Of a DNA stretch of 64,000 bases, positions 35,964-44,124 are shown one piece after another. Position 1 is the first letter of the stretch, and the number at the start of each line of letters is the position of its first letter. Under the pieces are notes generated by a model. It saw only the letters and a program-made list of their open reading frames with translations, was not told the DNA's origin and did not search any database. Source of the DNA: Desulfobacterium sp. (GTDB lineage Bacteria > Desulfobacterota > Desulfobacteria > Desulfobacterales > Desulfobacteraceae); assembly GCA_016342325.1 (NCBI GenBank), contig JAEINR010000009.1, forward strand, positions 1-64,000, in the 5' to 3' direction. Position numbers and translations under genes: made by a program.

Positions 35964-36665
35964 ATGCCAAAAGAGAAAATACTGATCGTTGATGATGAAG
36001 AGGATATCGTAGAGCTGGTTCGATACAACCTGGAAAAGGAGGGGTATGAAACCCTGGTGGCCTTTTCCGGGGAAGAGGCCCTTGCCCTGGCCTTGAAGGA
36101 GATGCCCGACCTTGTGGTCCTGGATCTCATGCTTCCGGGAATCGACGGCCTGGAAGTGACGCGCCAAATACGAAATAGCGAAAAGATCGTTTCTCTACCC
36201 ATCGTGATGCTCACGGCAAAGGGAGAGGAGACCGACATCGTTACAGGGCTTGAGCTTGGGGCAAACGATTATGTGTCAAAGCCGTTCAGTCCCCGGGAAT
36301 TGATTGCCAGAATAAGAGGAATACTTCGCAGACGGCGAAAGAGCGATGAAGGGGCGTCGCCGAACATCACCACGGCAGGATCCCTGGTGATCGACCATGG
36401 CCGCCACCGGGTCACCGTGGACAGGGAAAATTTAGAGCTGACCTTTTCCGAGTTCCAGGTGGTCTCGTTTCTGGCCGCAAAAAAAGGGTGGGTCTTTACC
36501 CGGGGGCAGATCGTGGATGCCGTCCATGGGGAAAATTATGCAGTCACCGAGAGAAGCGTTGACGTGATCATCGCCGGGCTGCGCAAGAAACTGGGGGCCT
36601 GTGCCACCTCCATCGAAACGGTCCGGGGGGTGGGATATCGCTTCAAGGAGGAGGAGGATGCCTGA
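35964..36665 (+). CDS. phoB: phosphate response regulator PhoB
   Basis: 233 residues. Receiver: ILIVDDEEDIVELVRYNLEKEGY, phosphoacceptor LVVLDLMLPGIDG, and DYVSKPFSPRELIARI. The OmpR/PhoB winged helix carries LTFSEFQVVSFLAAKKGWVFTRGQIVD, VTERSVDVIIAGLRKKLG and ETVRGVGYRF. The ATG at 35964 has AAAGGGAAG upstream and starts MPKEKILIVDDEE. It overlaps phoR by eight bases. The identification as PhoB rather than another OmpR-type regulator rests on the phoR neighbour and the adjoining pst operon. Confidence 0.93.
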   Translation: MPKEKILIVDDEEDIVELVRYNLEKEGYETLVAFSGEEALALALKEMPDLVVLDLMLPGIDGLEVTRQIRNSEKIVSLPIVMLTAKGEETDIVTGLELGANDYVSKPFSPRELIARIRGILRRRRKSDEGASPNITTAGSLVIDHGRHRVTVDRENLELTFSEFQVVSFLAAKKGWVFTRGQIVDAVHGENYAVTERSVDVIIAGLRKKLGACATSIETVRGVGYRFKEEEDA

Positions 36666-38424
36666 AAAAAAGAGAAAGCTGTTGTGGCATATCTTTCCTT
36701 CCTTCCTCCTTATCATGGTTGTCTCCCTCTCCGTTGTGACCTGGTACTCCACGGGGTTTTTCAGGGAGTACTACCTGGTTAACAGTGAAACCGATCTGAC
36801 CACCCAGGGAACCCTGATCCGGCGGGAAATGTTTGGGCACTCCCAGGACCGGGTCAATGAAATCTGCAAGGAGATCGGCAGGCTCACCCAGACGCGGGTG
36901 ACTGTTGTGCTGCCGTCGGGCCGGGTGATCGGTGATTCCTTCGGGCGTGTCCTGGAGATGGAGAACCACCGGGTCAGGCCGGAAATTGCCGCGGCCCTGA
37001 AGGGGGACAAGGGGGTGTCTGTCCGATACAGCGCCACCCTTGGCCAGAAGATGATGTACGTGGCCCTGCCCATGGAGAGCCGGGGCAGGGTTTCCGCAGT
37101 GGTGCGGACCTCGGTATCTGTGTCAAACATCGACAATGAGATTCGTTCGGTTCAGAAGAGTATCGTTGCTGTCCTGGTGGTCACAGCCCTTGCCGCAGCC
37201 GGTGTGGCCCTGCTGGTTTCCCGGCGCATCACCCGTCCCCTTGAGGAGATGCGGGCCGGGGCCCAAGGGTTTGCCACGGGGGACCTGACCCGGCGGCTGG
37301 CCGTGCCCGATACCGAGGAGCTCTCGTTGCTTGCCACGACCATGAACCGCATGGCCGAGCGCCTGGACGAGAAGATCCAGAGTGCCGAGACGCGCACCAT
37401 GGAGCTTGAGGCGGTGCTTTCCAGCATGAAGGAGGGGGTGATTGCCATCGACCTGAACGAGGAAATTCTCATGGTCAACCGGGCTGCCGCCGGTATATTT
37501 GACTCACCTGCCGAAGGGCTGACCAACAGAAACGTGGTTGAGATCGCCCGGAATTACGATCTTCAGCAGTTCCTTAACAAGGCCCTGGCCAGCCATGATT
37601 CCGTTGAGGAGGATATTCTCTTTACCGGCAGAAGGGAGCATGTATTCAACATCCATTCCACGGCCCTGTGCAACTCCCGGGGGGGGCGCATGGGAACCCT
37701 GGTGATCTTCCATGACATCACCCGGATTCGAAGGCTTGAAACCATGCACAAGGATTTTGCCGCCAATGTCTCCCACGAACTCAAGACCCCCCTGACCTCC
37801 CTCAAGGGGTTTGTGGAAACCCTCCAGGACCTGAACGGTGAAGAGGTCCTGGAAAAAAGGAGCAAGTTCCTGACCATCCTGGAGAAGAACGTCAACCGCC
37901 TCATCGCCCTGGTGGATGACCTCATGGTGCTTTCAAAGCTGGAGAGAAAAGAGGGGGTGGTGCCGGTGTTTGACCCGGAAGCGCTGACCCCGGTGGTCAA
38001 TACGGCCCTTTCTGCCTGTAAGTGCATGGCCCAAAAACGGGGGATCGTTCTCCATGCCGCTGTTTCAGACGCTGTATCTGCCTTGATGGATCCCCTGCTC
38101 ATGGAGCAGGCCGTTGTGAATCTTGTGAACAACGCCTTGAAGTACAGCGAGCCCGGCAGCGAGGTCTCTGTTGAAGGGGGGGAGGAAGAGGGATATGCCG
38201 TGATCCGGGTGGTTGATTCCGGACCTGGCATCCACAAAGAGCATTTGCCGCGGATATTTGAGCGGTTTTACCGGGTGGACAGGGCCCGCAGCCGGGACAT
38301 GGGGGGCACGGGGTTGGGGCTCGCCATTGTAAAGCACATTGTCCAGTACCACGGGGGTGAGATCCGGGTGGCGAGTACCCCGGGCAAGGGATCTGTGTTT
38401 GAGATCCGCCTGCCCCTGGCCTGA
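36658..38424 (+). CDS. phoR: phosphate sensor histidine kinase PhoR
   Basis: 588 residues from ATG 36658, which has AGGAGG just before it. Layout: TM1 (IFPSFLLIMVVSLSVVTWYST), a periplasmic region of about 150 residues, TM2 (VAVLVVTALAAAGVALLVS), a HAMP domain, a PAS domain (MELEAVLSSMKEGVIAIDL), the H-box FAANVSHELKTPLTSLKGF, and the ATPase with NLVNNALKYS, DSGPGIHKEH and GGTGLGLAIVKHI. The periplasmic region is longer than in enteric PhoR, which lacks one, as is common outside gammaproteobacteria. It phosphorylates PhoB under phosphate limitation. Confidence 0.93.
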   Translation: MPEKKRKLLWHIFPSFLLIMVVSLSVVTWYSTGFFREYYLVNSETDLTTQGTLIRREMFGHSQDRVNEICKEIGRLTQTRVTVVLPSGRVIGDSFGRVLEMENHRVRPEIAAALKGDKGVSVRYSATLGQKMMYVALPMESRGRVSAVVRTSVSVSNIDNEIRSVQKSIVAVLVVTALAAAGVALLVSRRITRPLEEMRAGAQGFATGDLTRRLAVPDTEELSLLATTMNRMAERLDEKIQSAETRTMELEAVLSSMKEGVIAIDLNEEILMVNRAAAGIFDSPAEGLTNRNVVEIARNYDLQQFLNKALASHDSVEEDILFTGRREHVFNIHSTALCNSRGGRMGTLVIFHDITRIRRLETMHKDFAANVSHELKTPLTSLKGFVETLQDLNGEEVLEKRSKFLTILEKNVNRLIALVDDLMVLSKLERKEGVVPVFDPEALTPVVNTALSACKCMAQKRGIVLHAAVSDAVSALMDPLLMEQAVVNLVNNALKYSEPGSEVSVEGGEEEGYAVIRVVDSGPGIHKEHLPRIFERFYRVDRARSRDMGGTGLGLAIVKHIVQYHGGEIRVASTPGKGSVFEIRLPLA

Positions 38425-38444
38425 TCCATGCGGGTTCCCTTGGT

Positions 38445-39221
38445 TTATGCCAGGGTCGAGTAGTTGAGGTAGACCAGCCTGACAATGGTGAGGAAGACAA
38501 CGGTGAGGAAGATCGGGCGGATAAATCCTGCCCCCTTTTGTATGGCAAGGTTGGAGCCCAGCCTTGCCCCCAATACCTGGCCCAGGGCCATGCACAGCCC
38601 CAGGTCGTAAAGCACGTTGTCCCCGATCATGAAAATGGCCAGGGCAACAATGTTGCTGATAAAGTTCATGATCCGTGTGAAGCCGGACGCCTTGGTCATA
38701 TTGAACCCCATGACCACCACAAATGCCGCGGTCCAGAAGCTGCCGGTCCCGGGACCGAAAAAGCCGTCATAAAACCCGAGGGCCAGGCCGAAAATAAGGA
38801 AAAACAGGTTCTGGGGCAGCTTTGCCTGGGTGGTGCCTGTTCCCAGGTCTTTGGTGAAGAGGGTGTAGAGAAAAACCGTGACCAGCAGAAACGGGATGAT
38901 CTTGTTCAGGAACTGGGCATCCATGTGCTGGATGGCCCAGGCGCCGGTTCCGGCACCTGTCAGGGTAAAGAGGGCACCGGTCCAGGCCTCCCCGGGTTTT
39001 ACCTCCCCTTTTTTGATGTAGTTGTATGCCGCAGACAGCGTTCCAAAGCTTCCCTGGAGCTTGTTGGTGCCAAGGGCCATCTGGGGCGAAATTCCCGTGG
39101 ACAGGAGTACCGGCAGGGCGATCAATCCGCCTCCCCCGGCAATGGAATCCACAAATCCCGCAGAAAAACCTGTACCAAACAAGAGTAAAACCAGTGGGGC
39201 CGAAAGCTCAATGGGGGGCAT
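38445..39221 (-). CDS. TauE/SafE family sulfite/anion exporter-like permease
   Basis: 258 residues with about eight membrane helices. The ATG at 39219-39221 has AAGGA nine bases upstream; the frame also extends six codons further. GFSAGFVDSIAGGGGLIALPVLL and GTNKLQGSFGT match the conserved halves of the family, and the second half repeats the motif around GFYDGFFGPGTGSFW. Members move sulfite, sulfoacetate or other organic acids; the substrate here is unknown. A sulfate reducer has obvious uses for sulfite export, but this is a guess from biology. It is convergent with phoR and unlinked to it. Confidence 0.88.
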   Translation of the reverse strand: MPPIELSAPLVLLLFGTGFSAGFVDSIAGGGGLIALPVLLSTGISPQMALGTNKLQGSFGTLSAAYNYIKKGEVKPGEAWTGALFTLTGAGTGAWAIQHMDAQFLNKIIPFLLVTVFLYTLFTKDLGTGTTQAKLPQNLFFLIFGLALGFYDGFFGPGTGSFWTAAFVVVMGFNMTKASGFTRIMNFISNIVALAIFMIGDNVLYDLGLCMALGQVLGARLGSNLAIQKGAGFIRPIFLTVVFLTIVRLVYLNYSTLA

Positions 39222-39239
39222 GATCAACAATCCTTTCAA

Positions 39240-39523
39240 TGTTATCTTGGGTCATTTCTTTGGGGGCATGTTATTTGGGGTCAGGCTTTAATATGGGTTC
39301 TGTCTTTTTGCCGGTCTGCCCCTTCCTCCATGGCTCCATCCCGTCTAAGCAGATATCCCGGAACCGATTAAAAAACAAGCACAATTATTGGCTGGACATC
39401 TCCTTTGCCAAGATAGTATGGAGATGGAGCGCAGGGTTTTTGATCCTGATCCGTTGGCATGGATGAGGGCAGGATGTCGGTGAATCTCACCGGAAGGGAC
39501 GCGTTCAAGAATGGGGAGGAAAA
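39240..39523. other. intergenic control region before the sigma/RND operon
   Basis: About 280 bases between the divergent TauE/SafE gene and the anti-sigma gene. GGAAC at 39359-39363 could be an ECF-type -35 element, with AAACAAGCACAATTA downstream, but no matching -10 is convincing. No gene or repeat recognised. Confidence 0.4.
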
Positions 39524-39964
39524 ATGGCACATATCAAGGAGACCGAACTGAACCTGTGGGCGGAAGGAGCCCTTTCCGGAAGCCGACGTGGGGCCGTGGA
39601 AGCCCATCTTTGCCGATGCAGGCGTTGCAGGGAGAAGGCCCGGGAGCTGACGGTCCTGTTTGACGCCTTAGGGCAACTGCCGTCCCTGGCCCTTACCCGG
39701 GCGGTTGAAGCAAGGGTGGCTGCCATTCCGGGAACCGGTCGTTCCGTTGGAGAAGAACGTTCCTTTTGGCAGCACCTTGAGGCGCAATGGCGATCCCTTG
39801 CCTATGGGGCTGTGGCAGCAGGGGTTGTGACCGGCTGCATTCTGGGGGCCACGGTCCTGGATTATGTTTCCCCGCCCATGGATGCCGGTGGTATGATCGC
39901 AGCGGTCGAGGTTGAGGAGGGCGATGCCGGCTATTTTTTTCTTGAAGAGGGGGCGGAATATTGA
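39524..39964 (+). CDS. putative zinc-finger anti-sigma factor
   Basis: 146 residues. The N-terminal 60 residues carry the anti-sigma HxxxCxxC zinc-binding pattern (AVEAHLCRCRRCREKARELTV), followed by a linker, one membrane helix (AYGAVAAGVVTGCILGATVLDYV) and a short acidic periplasmic tail. GGGGAGGA lies before the ATG. It should hold the ECF sigma factor encoded two genes downstream. Its stop overlaps the TTG of the sensor gene. The order anti-sigma, sensor, sigma is the reverse of the usual sigma-first layout. Confidence 0.83.
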   Translation: MAHIKETELNLWAEGALSGSRRGAVEAHLCRCRRCREKARELTVLFDALGQLPSLALTRAVEARVAAIPGTGRSVGEERSFWQHLEAQWRSLAYGAVAAGVVTGCILGATVLDYVSPPMDAGGMIAAVEVEEGDAGYFFLEEGAEY

Positions 39965-40434
39965 ATTTATTGACAAAACGCCTTGTGGTGATATTCTCAT
40001 TGGGCCTTAATCTCGGTTTTTTTATCATGGGCGGCTATGTGCTGGTGCAGAAGGGGTGGGGTGAAACATCATCCTTTCATAACCGTTTCAGGCATACCCG
40101 GCCCTATGACCGCCTGAATCTTGATCCCGGCCGGAAGGCCCGGGTCGACGCCATGGGCGAAGCGTTCAGGGCAGAGATGAAAAAGATCTATCTTGGGGCA
40201 ATGGCCGAAGAGCTTGCCGTCATTGACCATCTCATGAAAACCGTGGAACCGGACAGGGCGCTCATCAACGGTCATACCCGGAAGATGGTGGCCCTTGAAA
40301 CCCTTAAGGTAGAGAAGCGGATCTCGCATTTTTTGGCGGTCAAGGGCACTTTGACCGATGATCAGGCAAGGGCGTTCTTCTCCCTTTTGCGGAAGTACAA
40401 GCAGCAGAAGATCGACCGGCGACGGGGACATTGA
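39961..40434 (+). CDS. CnrX/ZraP-like periplasmic sensor protein
   Basis: 157 residues with an N-terminal anchor (LVVIFSLGLNLGFFIMGGYVLV) and a mainly helical periplasmic domain. This carries a histidine-rich stretch (SFHNRFRHTRPYDRL) and the LTxxQ-like LTDDQARAFFSLLRKYK common to the Spy/CpxP/CnrX group. Such proteins sense metals or envelope stress and, as CnrX, restrain the anti-sigma factor. The start is TTG at 39961, overlapping the anti-sigma stop (TTGA). Its position between an anti-sigma and an ECF sigma gene strongly suggests a sensor role. Confidence 0.78.
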   Translation: MNLLTKRLVVIFSLGLNLGFFIMGGYVLVQKGWGETSSFHNRFRHTRPYDRLNLDPGRKARVDAMGEAFRAEMKKIYLGAMAEELAVIDHLMKTVEPDRALINGHTRKMVALETLKVEKRISHFLAVKGTLTDDQARAFFSLLRKYKQQKIDRRRGH

Positions 40435-40440
40435 CCGCGA

Positions 40441-41025
40441 ATGAATGGCAAGGGCAACTGGCTGCACCTGTTGGGCAAAAAAAGAGAACACCCAGGGGAG
40501 GGTGAGATGATGCAGGCCATCGCCCAGGGAAGCCAGGACGCATTTCTGGAGCTGACCACCCGGTATCAACAACGGGTCCTCAACTTTGCCTTCAGGTTCC
40601 TGGGCACACGGGAGGAGGCCGAGGATGTGGTCCAGGAAACCTTTTTGAGGCTGTTCAAGGGGGCCAATGCCTATGATGCCAGGGGGACGTTGACCGCTTT
40701 TGTGTTCCGGATCGTCCGGAATCTGTGCATCGACAGGTTCCGGAAAAAGAGCCCCGAGTTGCTGGACAGGCTGCCTGACCCCCTGGATAATCAAACGCCC
40801 CATGATTATCTTGACAGAAAGCAGGCCATGGCGTCCCTGGCTGATGCTGTCCGGACGCTTCCGGAAAATCAGTGTACCGCAGTGATCCTCCGTCACACCG
40901 AGGAGCTGAGCTACAGGGAAATTGCAGAGATTATGGGTGTCTCCACCTCGGCTGTGGAGTCCCTTCTGGTGAGGGGGAGGCGAACCTTGAGGAAACAACT
41001 TGGCATGGGGGTGTTGGGTGAATAG
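40441..41025 (+). CDS. ECF-type RNA polymerase sigma factor
   Basis: 194 residues. Region 2 (DAFLELTTRYQQRVLNFAFRFLG, EEAEDVVQETFLRLF, and IVRNLCIDRFRKK) and region 4 (LPENQCTAVILRHTEELSYREIAEIMGVSTSAVESLLVRGRRTLRK) are clear, with only a short linker between, as in ECF factors. It should direct polymerase to the sigma/RND operon and perhaps other stress genes, under the anti-sigma factor and sensor just upstream. The start at 40441 follows the sensor gene by six bases; a later ATG pair near 40507 is an alternative. Confidence 0.92.
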   Translation: MNGKGNWLHLLGKKREHPGEGEMMQAIAQGSQDAFLELTTRYQQRVLNFAFRFLGTREEAEDVVQETFLRLFKGANAYDARGTLTAFVFRIVRNLCIDRFRKKSPELLDRLPDPLDNQTPHDYLDRKQAMASLADAVRTLPENQCTAVILRHTEELSYREIAEIMGVSTSAVESLLVRGRRTLRKQLGMGVLGE

Positions 41026-41052
41026 AACCATAACCGTGGAAAGCGTATTCAA

Positions 41053-42603
41053 ATGAGAAGAGAAACCATTGTCAGCATCGTCATTTTTGGGCTGCTCCTG
41101 TTGGCCCAGGGCTGCCTGGGTGTGAACCCGTCCCCTGAATCCCTTGTGCCCGAACAGTTCCCGGATCAGTTTATCCGGGATTCGGGATCAGGGCCCCCGT
41201 TGCCGGAGCGGTGGTGGGAAAGCTTTGGCAGCGACCCGCTGAACCGCATGGTGGAGAATGCCCTGGGCAGCAACTTCACCATCAGGGAGGCCTATGCAAG
41301 GCTTGACCAGGCAAGGGCGGTTTCTAAAGAAAAGCGGTCCCCACTCGTTCCAAGCCTGGATCTGCAGGCAGGGGTCAGCCAGAGACGAACCCGGGCCGAT
41401 GGCCATGAATCCACCGTGGATGTTTTCTCCCTGGGCCCTGCAGCAAGCTATGAGGTGGATCTTTGGGGGGGTGTCAGGGCCCGGGCCCAGGCAGGAGAGA
41501 CGGCAAGCAGGGCAAGCCGCCTGGACCTTGAGACGGCGGCCATGACCGTGGCGGCAGAGGTGGCTACCACCTGGGTGGAACTCGTTTCAACCCTGGGGGA
41601 ACTCGATCTTGTCAGAAAGCAGCTTCAGATCAATACCATGCTGCTGGAACTCCTGGAACTCAGGTTTGAAAATGCCCTTTCCACCGGCCTGGATATCCTC
41701 CAGCAGCAGGAGGTGGTGGCCCGGGCAAAGGCCCAGATGCCGCCCCTGGAGAATCGCATCAGCGCGCTTTCCAACCGGCTTTTTCTGCTCCAGGGCAGGG
41801 CCCCGGGAAAGACCCTTTCCTTGGGAAAGACCCTTTCCTTGGGTAAGACCGATCTGGCCGAACTTCCCCTGTTGCCCGATATCGGTATCCCTGGGGATCT
41901 TCTGGTTAAGCGACCCGATGTCAGGGCGGCCTGGCTGAGGCTTGTGGCCGGACGATGGGACCGGGCCGGGGCCCGGGCAGACAGGCTGCCGTCATTGAAT
42001 CTCACGGGAAGCATGGTTTACCAGAACTCGGGCCTGGACAATCTGTTCAACGCCTGGGTGCTCTCCCTTGCCACAAACCTTGCCGGTAACCTGTTTGACG
42101 GCGGAAAAAGGGCAGCTGCCGTTGACAGGGCCGACGCCGTTGTTGACGAGCGGCTTGCCTTTTATGAGAAAACCGTATTCACGGCCCTGGTGGAGGTGGA
42201 AGATGCCTTGTCCGGGGAGATCCACCAGCGGGAGTGGCTGGGCTCTCTTAATAAGCAGCTTGAAATCGCCCGCCTGGCCTTGCAGGAGGCCACCAACCGC
42301 TATCAAAAGGGGCTTTCCGACTTTCTTCCCCTGCTCAGGGAACAGCTCAATGTCCAGGGCCTGGAGCGGGAGATCGTCAAGCAGCAGGCCCAGCTCATCA
42401 TCGCAAGAATCTCCCTGCACCGCTCCCTTGGCGGCACCTGGACAAATTCTCTCGGCGTTGGGCAAAGAAATGGTGCCCCGGGGGATACCCTGGGTGTTGG
42501 GCAAAGAAACGGTGCCCCAGGGGATGCCTTGGGTGTTGAGCAAAGAAACGGTGCCCCAGGGGATGCCTTGGGTGTTGAGCAAAAAAGCGGCAGGGGAGCC
42601 TGA
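41053..42603 (+). CDS. NodT-type outer membrane efflux lipoprotein
   Basis: 516 residues. The lipobox LLLAQGC puts the lipidated cysteine at residue 21. Two OMF repeats follow (AYARLDQARAVSKEKRSPLVPSLDLQ; the second half around KRPDVRAAWLRLVAGRWD). This is the duct of the second RND pump. Two in-frame DNA repeats are odd: an 18-base repeat encoding GKTLSL twice near residue 252, and a 39-base repeat encoding LGV(G/E)QRNGAPGD(A/T) three times plus a partial copy at the C-terminus, beyond the fold. The tail may be strain-variable. Confidence 0.92.
   Translation: MRRETIVSIVIFGLLLLAQGCLGVNPSPESLVPEQFPDQFIRDSGSGPPLPERWWESFGSDPLNRMVENALGSNFTIREAYARLDQARAVSKEKRSPLVPSLDLQAGVSQRRTRADGHESTVDVFSLGPAASYEVDLWGGVRARAQAGETASRASRLDLETAAMTVAAEVATTWVELVSTLGELDLVRKQLQINTMLLELLELRFENALSTGLDILQQQEVVARAKAQMPPLENRISALSNRLFLLQGRAPGKTLSLGKTLSLGKTDLAELPLLPDIGIPGDLLVKRPDVRAAWLRLVAGRWDRAGARADRLPSLNLTGSMVYQNSGLDNLFNAWVLSLATNLAGNLFDGGKRAAAVDRADAVVDERLAFYEKTVFTALVEVEDALSGEIHQREWLGSLNKQLEIARLALQEATNRYQKGLSDFLPLLREQLNVQGLEREIVKQQAQLIIARISLHRSLGGTWTNSLGVGQRNGAPGDTLGVGQRNGAPGDALGVEQRNGAPGDALGVEQKSGRGA
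41805..41850 (+). repeat. 18-base in-frame tandem repeat
   Basis: GGGAAAGACCCTTTCCTT at 41805-41822 and again at 41823-41840, then a partial copy GGGTAAGACC to 41850. It adds GKTLSL repeats to the OMF between its two halves and contains an inner palindrome GAAAG/CTTTC. Confidence 0.85.
42451..42591 (+). repeat. 39-base in-frame minisatellite at OMF C-terminus
   Basis: Three full units (42451-42489, 42490-42528, 42529-42567) and a partial fourth from 42568. Units 2 and 3 differ at two bases; unit 1 differs at a few more. Each unit codes 13 residues, so unit gain or loss keeps frame. Confidence 0.9.
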
Positions 42604-42686
42604 ACCGCCATGGCAGAGGGTCGAATTTTGGCTGTTAGCCGGGGGCGGCTTGTGTTGTTATCATCTTAAATTGCGTGGAAACCATC

Positions 42687-43940
42687 ATGATCAAACAGAC
42701 TAAAACAGGGTGGGGCGTCAGGGCGATGGGGATTCTTGTCCCCATGTTCATCGTCCTTGCAGGTCTTGCCCTTGCATGTTTTCTCTATGTCACAAAACCC
42801 GCTGCAAAGCGGGGGCAGGCCCAAATTAAGGCGCCCCTGGTGGAGGTGATGGCGGCCCGGGCCGCTGACCATGTGGTCACCCTCTCCGCCATGGGAACCG
42901 TGACCGCCTCCCGGTCCATGGCCCTGAAACCCAGGGTGGGCGGGTTTGTGCTCAACATTTCCCCGCGCTTTGTCCCGGGGGGGATCTTTAAAAAAGGGGA
43001 GGTGATCCTGGCCCTTGATCCCATGGATTACAAACTTGCCCTGGAAAAGAGGAAAACCCTTGTTGCCCGTGCCAGGGCCGAACTTAACCTTGAGAAGGGC
43101 CGGCAGGCGGTGGCCAGGGCCGAGGTGAAACTCATGGAGACCACCTCCGGAAAACGGTTCCGCGACTCGGATCTTGCCCTTAGAAAGCCCCAGCTGGCAA
43201 AGGTGCAGGCCGATCTTGCGTCGGCCATGGTTGATCTTGAAACCGCCCGGCACAACCTTGAACGAACCGTGATTCGCGCCCCCTTTAACTGCATGGTCAT
43301 GGAGAAGAATGTGGAGCAGGGATCCCAGGTCACAACCCAGGAGATCCTGGCCACCCTCTCCGCCACGGACGCGTACTGGGTGGAGGCGACCCTGCCCGTG
43401 GATGAGCTTGCCTGGATCCGGTTTCCCTTGTTCGGCAAGGGCCAGGGTAGTGCTGTCACCGTCTTCACCCGGGATAACAAGGCCCACCCGGGAAGGATCT
43501 TGAGACTGCTGGGGGATATTTCCCCCCAAAGCCGCCTTGCCAGGGTGCTTATCACGGTCGATGACCCCTTGGGCCTTGAAACCGAAAAAGTCAACCCATT
43601 GCTCATCAACGCCTATGTGACGGTGGCCATTGAGGGGGAACGGATCAACAACGTCATTGCCCTTCCCCGGGAGGTGGCAAGGGACGGCAATGGGGTCTGG
43701 ATTGTCCGGGATAACAGGCTTGCCATTGGCCGGCTTGAGATCCTGTGGAAAAACGCCGAGACCCTGTTCGTGAGATCCGGGGTCGAACCCGGTGACAAGA
43801 TCGTTATCTCCGACCTTTCCTCTGTTGTGGACGGTATGGTCATCCGGGTCCAGGGCGGTGGGAACGGGCCCAAAACGGCCGGCGGTGCTTTGGACGGGGA
43901 AACCAGTGGAAAACTCCGGGAGCAGGCTCCCCAGGGTTGA
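42687..43940 (+). CDS. RND efflux periplasmic adaptor
   Basis: About 417 residues from the ATG at 42687; an in-frame GTG at 42675 is the other option. Membrane anchor MGILVPMFIVLAGLALACFL, then lipoyl halves (VTLSAMGTVTASRSMALKPRVGGFV; NLERTVIRAPFNCMVMEKNVEQGSQVT) around a coiled hairpin. The C-terminal domain includes YVTVAIEGERINNVIALPREV. It belongs to the same class as the adaptor at 22.4 kb, but the two are only distantly similar. Repeat element D lies in the gap before the permease gene. Confidence 0.92.
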   Translation: MIKQTKTGWGVRAMGILVPMFIVLAGLALACFLYVTKPAAKRGQAQIKAPLVEVMAARAADHVVTLSAMGTVTASRSMALKPRVGGFVLNISPRFVPGGIFKKGEVILALDPMDYKLALEKRKTLVARARAELNLEKGRQAVARAEVKLMETTSGKRFRDSDLALRKPQLAKVQADLASAMVDLETARHNLERTVIRAPFNCMVMEKNVEQGSQVTTQEILATLSATDAYWVEATLPVDELAWIRFPLFGKGQGSAVTVFTRDNKAHPGRILRLLGDISPQSRLARVLITVDDPLGLETEKVNPLLINAYVTVAIEGERINNVIALPREVARDGNGVWIVRDNRLAIGRLEILWKNAETLFVRSGVEPGDKIVISDLSSVVDGMVIRVQGGGNGPKTAGGALDGETSGKLREQAPQG

Positions 43941-44035
43941 ATGTTTTTACCGATATCGAAATTTCGAAACAGCCTGATTTAAAGCGTTTTTACGTCTGAA
44001 CGGATGGGTAATATATAATATCTATTGCGACCTAC

Positions 44036-44107
44036 TTAGCTCTGATTCTTGCGTTATGTTGGTAAGAGAGTCGGAAAACTTGTTTGATCTGGCTTGTCCA
44101 GGCTAGG
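44036..44107 (+). repeat. dispersed intergenic element, copy D
   Basis: First hairpin CTGATTCTTGC with GTAAGAGAGTCGG, using G-T wobbles at positions that are G-C or A-T in copy A; then AAAACTTGTTTG, second hairpin CTGG, loop CTTGT, CCAG, and tail GCTAGG. About 95 bases after the adaptor stop and 17 before the permease ATG. Confidence 0.72.
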
Positions 44108-44124
44108 AAAAAGAGTGCGTGATC

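Noticed and set aside
39340-39400. GGAAC as ECF sigma -35 before the anti-sigma gene
   Set aside because: No -10 of matching spacing; a chance match is likely in this length.
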